NCBI RefSeq assembly: GCF_046773475.1
Contig: NZ_CP177239.1
Location: forward strand, 3,658,001-3,722,000
Direction of reading: 5' to 3'
From: Nitratireductor aquimarinus
Lineage (GTDB): Bacteria; Pseudomonadota; Alphaproteobacteria; Rhizobiales; Rhizobiaceae
Length of the DNA: 64,000 bases
Positions 61,732 through 64,000 of this stretch are shown here, in pieces. Both the position numbers and the translations under genes were made by a program. Every line of letters begins with the position of its first letter. Position 1 is the first letter of the stretch. Below the pieces are notes generated by a model, which made no database searches, was not told where the DNA came from, and saw nothing but the letters and a program-made list of their open reading frames with translations.

Positions 61732-62382
61732 ATGAACGCTGCCATGCAGAAGAAGAACGACGTATTGCTGGCGATCCTTGAAGGACAGCCGGTCATTCCG
61801 GTTCTGAAGATCGACCGTCTGGCAGATGCCGTGCCGCTGGCCCGCGCGCTGGTGAAGGGCGGGCTTCCCGCCATCGAGATCACGCTGCGCACGCCGGACG
61901 CCATCGATGCGATCCGCCTCGTCTGCGAGGAAGTGCCGGAGGCGATTGTCGGCGCGGGCACGATCCTGACCTCGAAGGACTTCTCCTATGCAGTGGCGGC
62001 GGGCGCGCGGTTCATCGTGAGCCCCGGCATCACGCAGGAGCTGCTTGATGCGGCCTCCATGTCCGAGGTGCCTTTCCTGCCGGGCGCGGCGACGCCGAGC
62101 GAGGTGATGGCTGCGCGTGAGGAAGGCTACAGCCTGTTGAAGTTCTTCCCGGCCGAACAGGCGGGCGGCGCGCCCTTCCTGAAGGCGCTTTCGTCCCCGC
62201 TGGCTTCCATACGCTTCTGCCCGACGGGCGGCGTGTCGCCGAAGAATGTGGGTGACTATCTTTCGCTGCCCAACGTGATCTGCGTGGGCGGTTCCTGGGT
62301 TGCGCCCGACAAGGCGATTGACGCAGGCGACTGGGACGCCATCGAAGCGCTGGCGCGTGAGGCAAGTGGCCTCAAGAACTGA
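61732..62382 (+). CDS. eda: KDPG/KHG aldolase
   Basis: 216 residues. The Schiff-base lysine is in GYSLLKFFPAEQAGG, and other segments are GGLPAIEITLRTPDA with the catalytic Glu, VGAGTILTSKDF, and FCPTGGVSPKN. It cleaves 2-keto-3-deoxy-6-phosphogluconate to pyruvate and glyceraldehyde-3-phosphate in the Entner-Doudoroff pathway. The start at 61732 (MNAAMQKKND) has GGAGAGG upstream. No edd is adjacent in this window. A terminator follows. Confidence 0.95.
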   Translation: MNAAMQKKNDVLLAILEGQPVIPVLKIDRLADAVPLARALVKGGLPAIEITLRTPDAIDAIRLVCEEVPEAIVGAGTILTSKDFSYAVAAGARFIVSPGITQELLDAASMSEVPFLPGAATPSEVMAAREEGYSLLKFFPAEQAGGAPFLKALSSPLASIRFCPTGGVSPKNVGDYLSLPNVICVGGSWVAPDKAIDAGDWDAIEALAREASGLKN

Positions 62383-62408
62383 ATGCCTTTTCGCGAAAAC
62401 CAACGCAC

Positions 62409-62438
62409 AAAAAAAGCGGGGCCTGGCCCCGCTTTTTT
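62409..62438. terminator. bidirectional terminator after eda
   Basis: gcggggcctggccccgc stem with a run of A's left and six T's right. It serves eda and probably the convergent DUF882 gene, whose stop lies about 20 bases away. Confidence 0.9.
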
Positions 62439-62457
62439 CATGTCTGCTTTCGGCTCG

Positions 62458-63999
62458 TCAGTTGGTGCGGAACCGGGCCATGGAAATGAAGTTCACGGCC
62501 TTGCCGGTGAAGCGCGTGGCGTCGGCGACGGTCACGTCCTGCTGGAACCCGGTCGTGTAGACGGTTTCAGGCGACCGGACGAACTCGCTGTCGAATGCCG
62601 GCGGCTGTGTCGGCTTTACGGCTTCGTTCAGCATGGAGTTGCGGCTGAGTGCGCGGATCGGCGCTTCGCCGGTTGCCGCAACGACGACGGGCTGTGCGCC
62701 CGGTGCGATGTCGTTGGGGCCGGGCTTGGCCGATTTGCGCGTGCTGCGCGAACGGATTTCCGGGCGCGGGGCAGCCTGCTGGTCCGCACGGGCCAGAAGC
62801 GCCTGACGCGGCGATGCGGAGACCGGCTGGCCACGTTCAGGCTGTGCCGGAGCCGCGGCAACCGTGACGGCAGCCTGCTCATCGACCTTGAGCGCAAAGT
62901 CGCTCTCAGGCGCGGTGACTGCTGCGGGCTGCGGGCGCGGCTGGGGCTGTGCGGCGAGGGTGAACTCGTCGGACGGCGCAAGAGCCTGAGCCGGACGGCT
63001 GGACGGCAGCGGCATGTAGGCGGCCGTGGTGATCGGTTCTTCTTCCTGCGCGGCATCGGCCAGCACGCCGGCAATGGCGTCGGAGGCCTGGGGTTCTGCA
63101 GCGGCGATCTGTGCAAGCGCTTCCTGCGTCGAGGTTTCAGGCGCGTATTCCGGACGCTGCGTGGGCGTCGGAATGTTCGCTGCGACCAGAACGGCAGTGC
63201 CTGCATCCTGCGGCGTTGCCTCCTCAATGGTCGGCGCTTCCTCAACCGGCTTTACCTCGAAGGGCAGGGGTTGCTGGCCAACTTCGGCGGCAGGGCGCGG
63301 TGCGGCGCGCGGCGTGGGAACGCTGCGCTGGGGCAGGGCGGCAAGGATCGTGCCCGGCGTTTCGGGCTGCGGCTCAGGTGCGGCTGCCGGGGCAGGCGCG
63401 CGGCGGGCTGCCGGCTGACGCGCAGCAACCGTTGTGGTTTCTGCGTTATCCTCTTCCTCGTCGGCGCCGCCGCCGAACAGCGTGGCGAGAAGACCGCGTC
63501 CACCGCCGCTATTGCTCTTGCTGCCGGTGTCGCGGGCGACCTGAATGGTGCTGCCCTTGCGCTTGCGCGCTTCATAGGAGGCGAGCGCCTGCTTGTAGCC
63601 GGGGAGCGGTTTGCCGTCGGTCGGCACGTGGATCGTGTTGCCGCTCGGGAACACAGCGAGAAGCTCCTTGCGGCTCATGCGCGGCCAGTGGCGCACGCCG
63701 CCGACATCGATATGGATGAAGGGCGAGCCGGAACGCGGGTAATAGCCGACGCCGCCAGCCTGAAACTTCAGGGCGGAATTGCGCAGGGTGGAGAGCTTCA
63801 CGCCGGGAATGTAGAAGTCGATCGCCTTGCCGAGCATGTGCTGGCTCTTTTTCGCGACGCCGCTGGAGCGGCTGCGGAGCATGGCGTTGGTCTGCGGCGA
63901 ACGATAGGCGGACACGACATGGATGTAATCGCGGGCACCGGCGGCGCGGTAGGTCTCCCAAAGCAGGTCGAGAACCTGCGGATCCATGTTGGTTGGTTC
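62458..63999 (-). CDS. DUF882/peptidase M15-type protein with long low-complexity tail, N-terminus cut by window edge
   Basis: At least 513 codons, open to the last base, so the true start lies beyond the window. The present part begins EPTNMDPQVLDLLWETYRAA and continues VVSAYRSPQTNAML, KKSQHMLGKAIDFYIPG and GSPFIHIDVGGVRHWPR, the D-Ala-D-Ala peptidase-like fold of DUF882/YcbK with the zinc-ligand histidines. The last 300 residues are rich in Pro, Ala and Gln (for example SRPAQALAPSDEFTLAAQ) and probably disordered. Such proteins act on peptidoglycan in the periplasm; normally a Tat or Sec signal precedes this segment. Confidence 0.88.
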   Translation of the reverse strand, partial: EPTNMDPQVLDLLWETYRAAGARDYIHVVSAYRSPQTNAMLRSRSSGVAKKSQHMLGKAIDFYIPGVKLSTLRNSALKFQAGGVGYYPRSGSPFIHIDVGGVRHWPRMSRKELLAVFPSGNTIHVPTDGKPLPGYKQALASYEARKRKGSTIQVARDTGSKSNSGGGRGLLATLFGGGADEEEDNAETTTVAARQPAARRAPAPAAAPEPQPETPGTILAALPQRSVPTPRAAPRPAAEVGQQPLPFEVKPVEEAPTIEEATPQDAGTAVLVAANIPTPTQRPEYAPETSTQEALAQIAAAEPQASDAIAGVLADAAQEEEPITTAAYMPLPSSRPAQALAPSDEFTLAAQPQPRPQPAAVTAPESDFALKVDEQAAVTVAAAPAQPERGQPVSASPRQALLARADQQAAPRPEIRSRSTRKSAKPGPNDIAPGAQPVVVAATGEAPIRALSRNSMLNEAVKPTQPPAFDSEFVRSPETVYTTGFQQDVTVADATRFTGKAVNFISMARFRTN

Positions 64000-64000
64000 G

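Overview
The window is chromosomal DNA of an alphaproteobacterium, most likely a Hyphomicrobiales (Rhizobiales) member near Mesorhizobium, Nitratireductor or Aquamicrobium. I infer this from the high GC content, the soxBDAG order, a CpdR-type receiver, an MmgR-like (alpha-r8) small RNA, a ROSE-type RNA thermometer behind an RpoH-like promoter, DUF992 and DUF882 proteins, and short palindromic intergenic repeats typical of rhizobial genomes. No prophage, transposase, CRISPR array or replication origin was seen. Most genes are housekeeping or metabolic.

Layout. 0-5 kb: 3' part of pntB, a DUF992 secreted protein, a TPR lipoprotein, rpsU and an unknown polytopic membrane protein. 4.8-10.4 kb: the heterotetrameric sarcosine oxidase operon soxBDAG, then a small acidic protein with a duplicated motif. 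10.4-16 kb: an MFS exporter with an iron-sulfur-type (SufR-like) regulator and a clear promoter/operator, a DUF2156 acyl/lysyl-transferase-like protein and a BCCT osmolyte carrier. 16-24 kb: a methyltransferase with an AT-rich leader, a MaoC hydratase, an RND pump with its adaptor, and kynU divergent from a GntR regulator across a palindromic operator. 24-29 kb: tRNA-Val(GAC), cpdR, an N-formylglutamate amidohydrolase, the MmgR-like sRNA, hisN, a lysophospholipase-like hydrolase and a heat-shock-controlled hsp20.

28.9-31.6 kb (minus strand) is the most striking locus. It is a tightly overlapping four-gene operon: a DUF2282 precursor peptide with four cysteines, a DUF692 multinuclear iron oxidase, a DUF2063 partner and a DoxX membrane protein. 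This is the architecture of the copper-stress 'bufferin'/gig RiPP systems.

31.8-40.3 kb: threonine aldolase, then gltB and gltD separated by a glutathione S-transferase gene. 40.3-47.2 kb: repeat-rich DNA, a cell-wall pair (lytic transglycosylase plus a catalytically altered SGNH protein), galU, an outer-membrane barrel and the LPS enzyme gene kdsD. 47.4-53.9 kb: a LysE exporter, an NfeD/SPFH pair, hemH, a 5'-nucleotidase fused to a LEA-like linker and LysM, and OsmC. 53.9-56.4 kb: modABC. 56.7-57.1 kb: a duplicated repeat mosaic. 57.1-64 kb: a DUF533 protein, an HD-domain protein divergent from a TetR regulator across two mirrored operators, trhO, a muramidase-like protein, eda and a DUF882 protein cut by the window end.

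Coordinates were read from the sequence. Functional names rest on motif recognition, with no database search. Starts were chosen by ribosome binding sites and family knowledge where stated.
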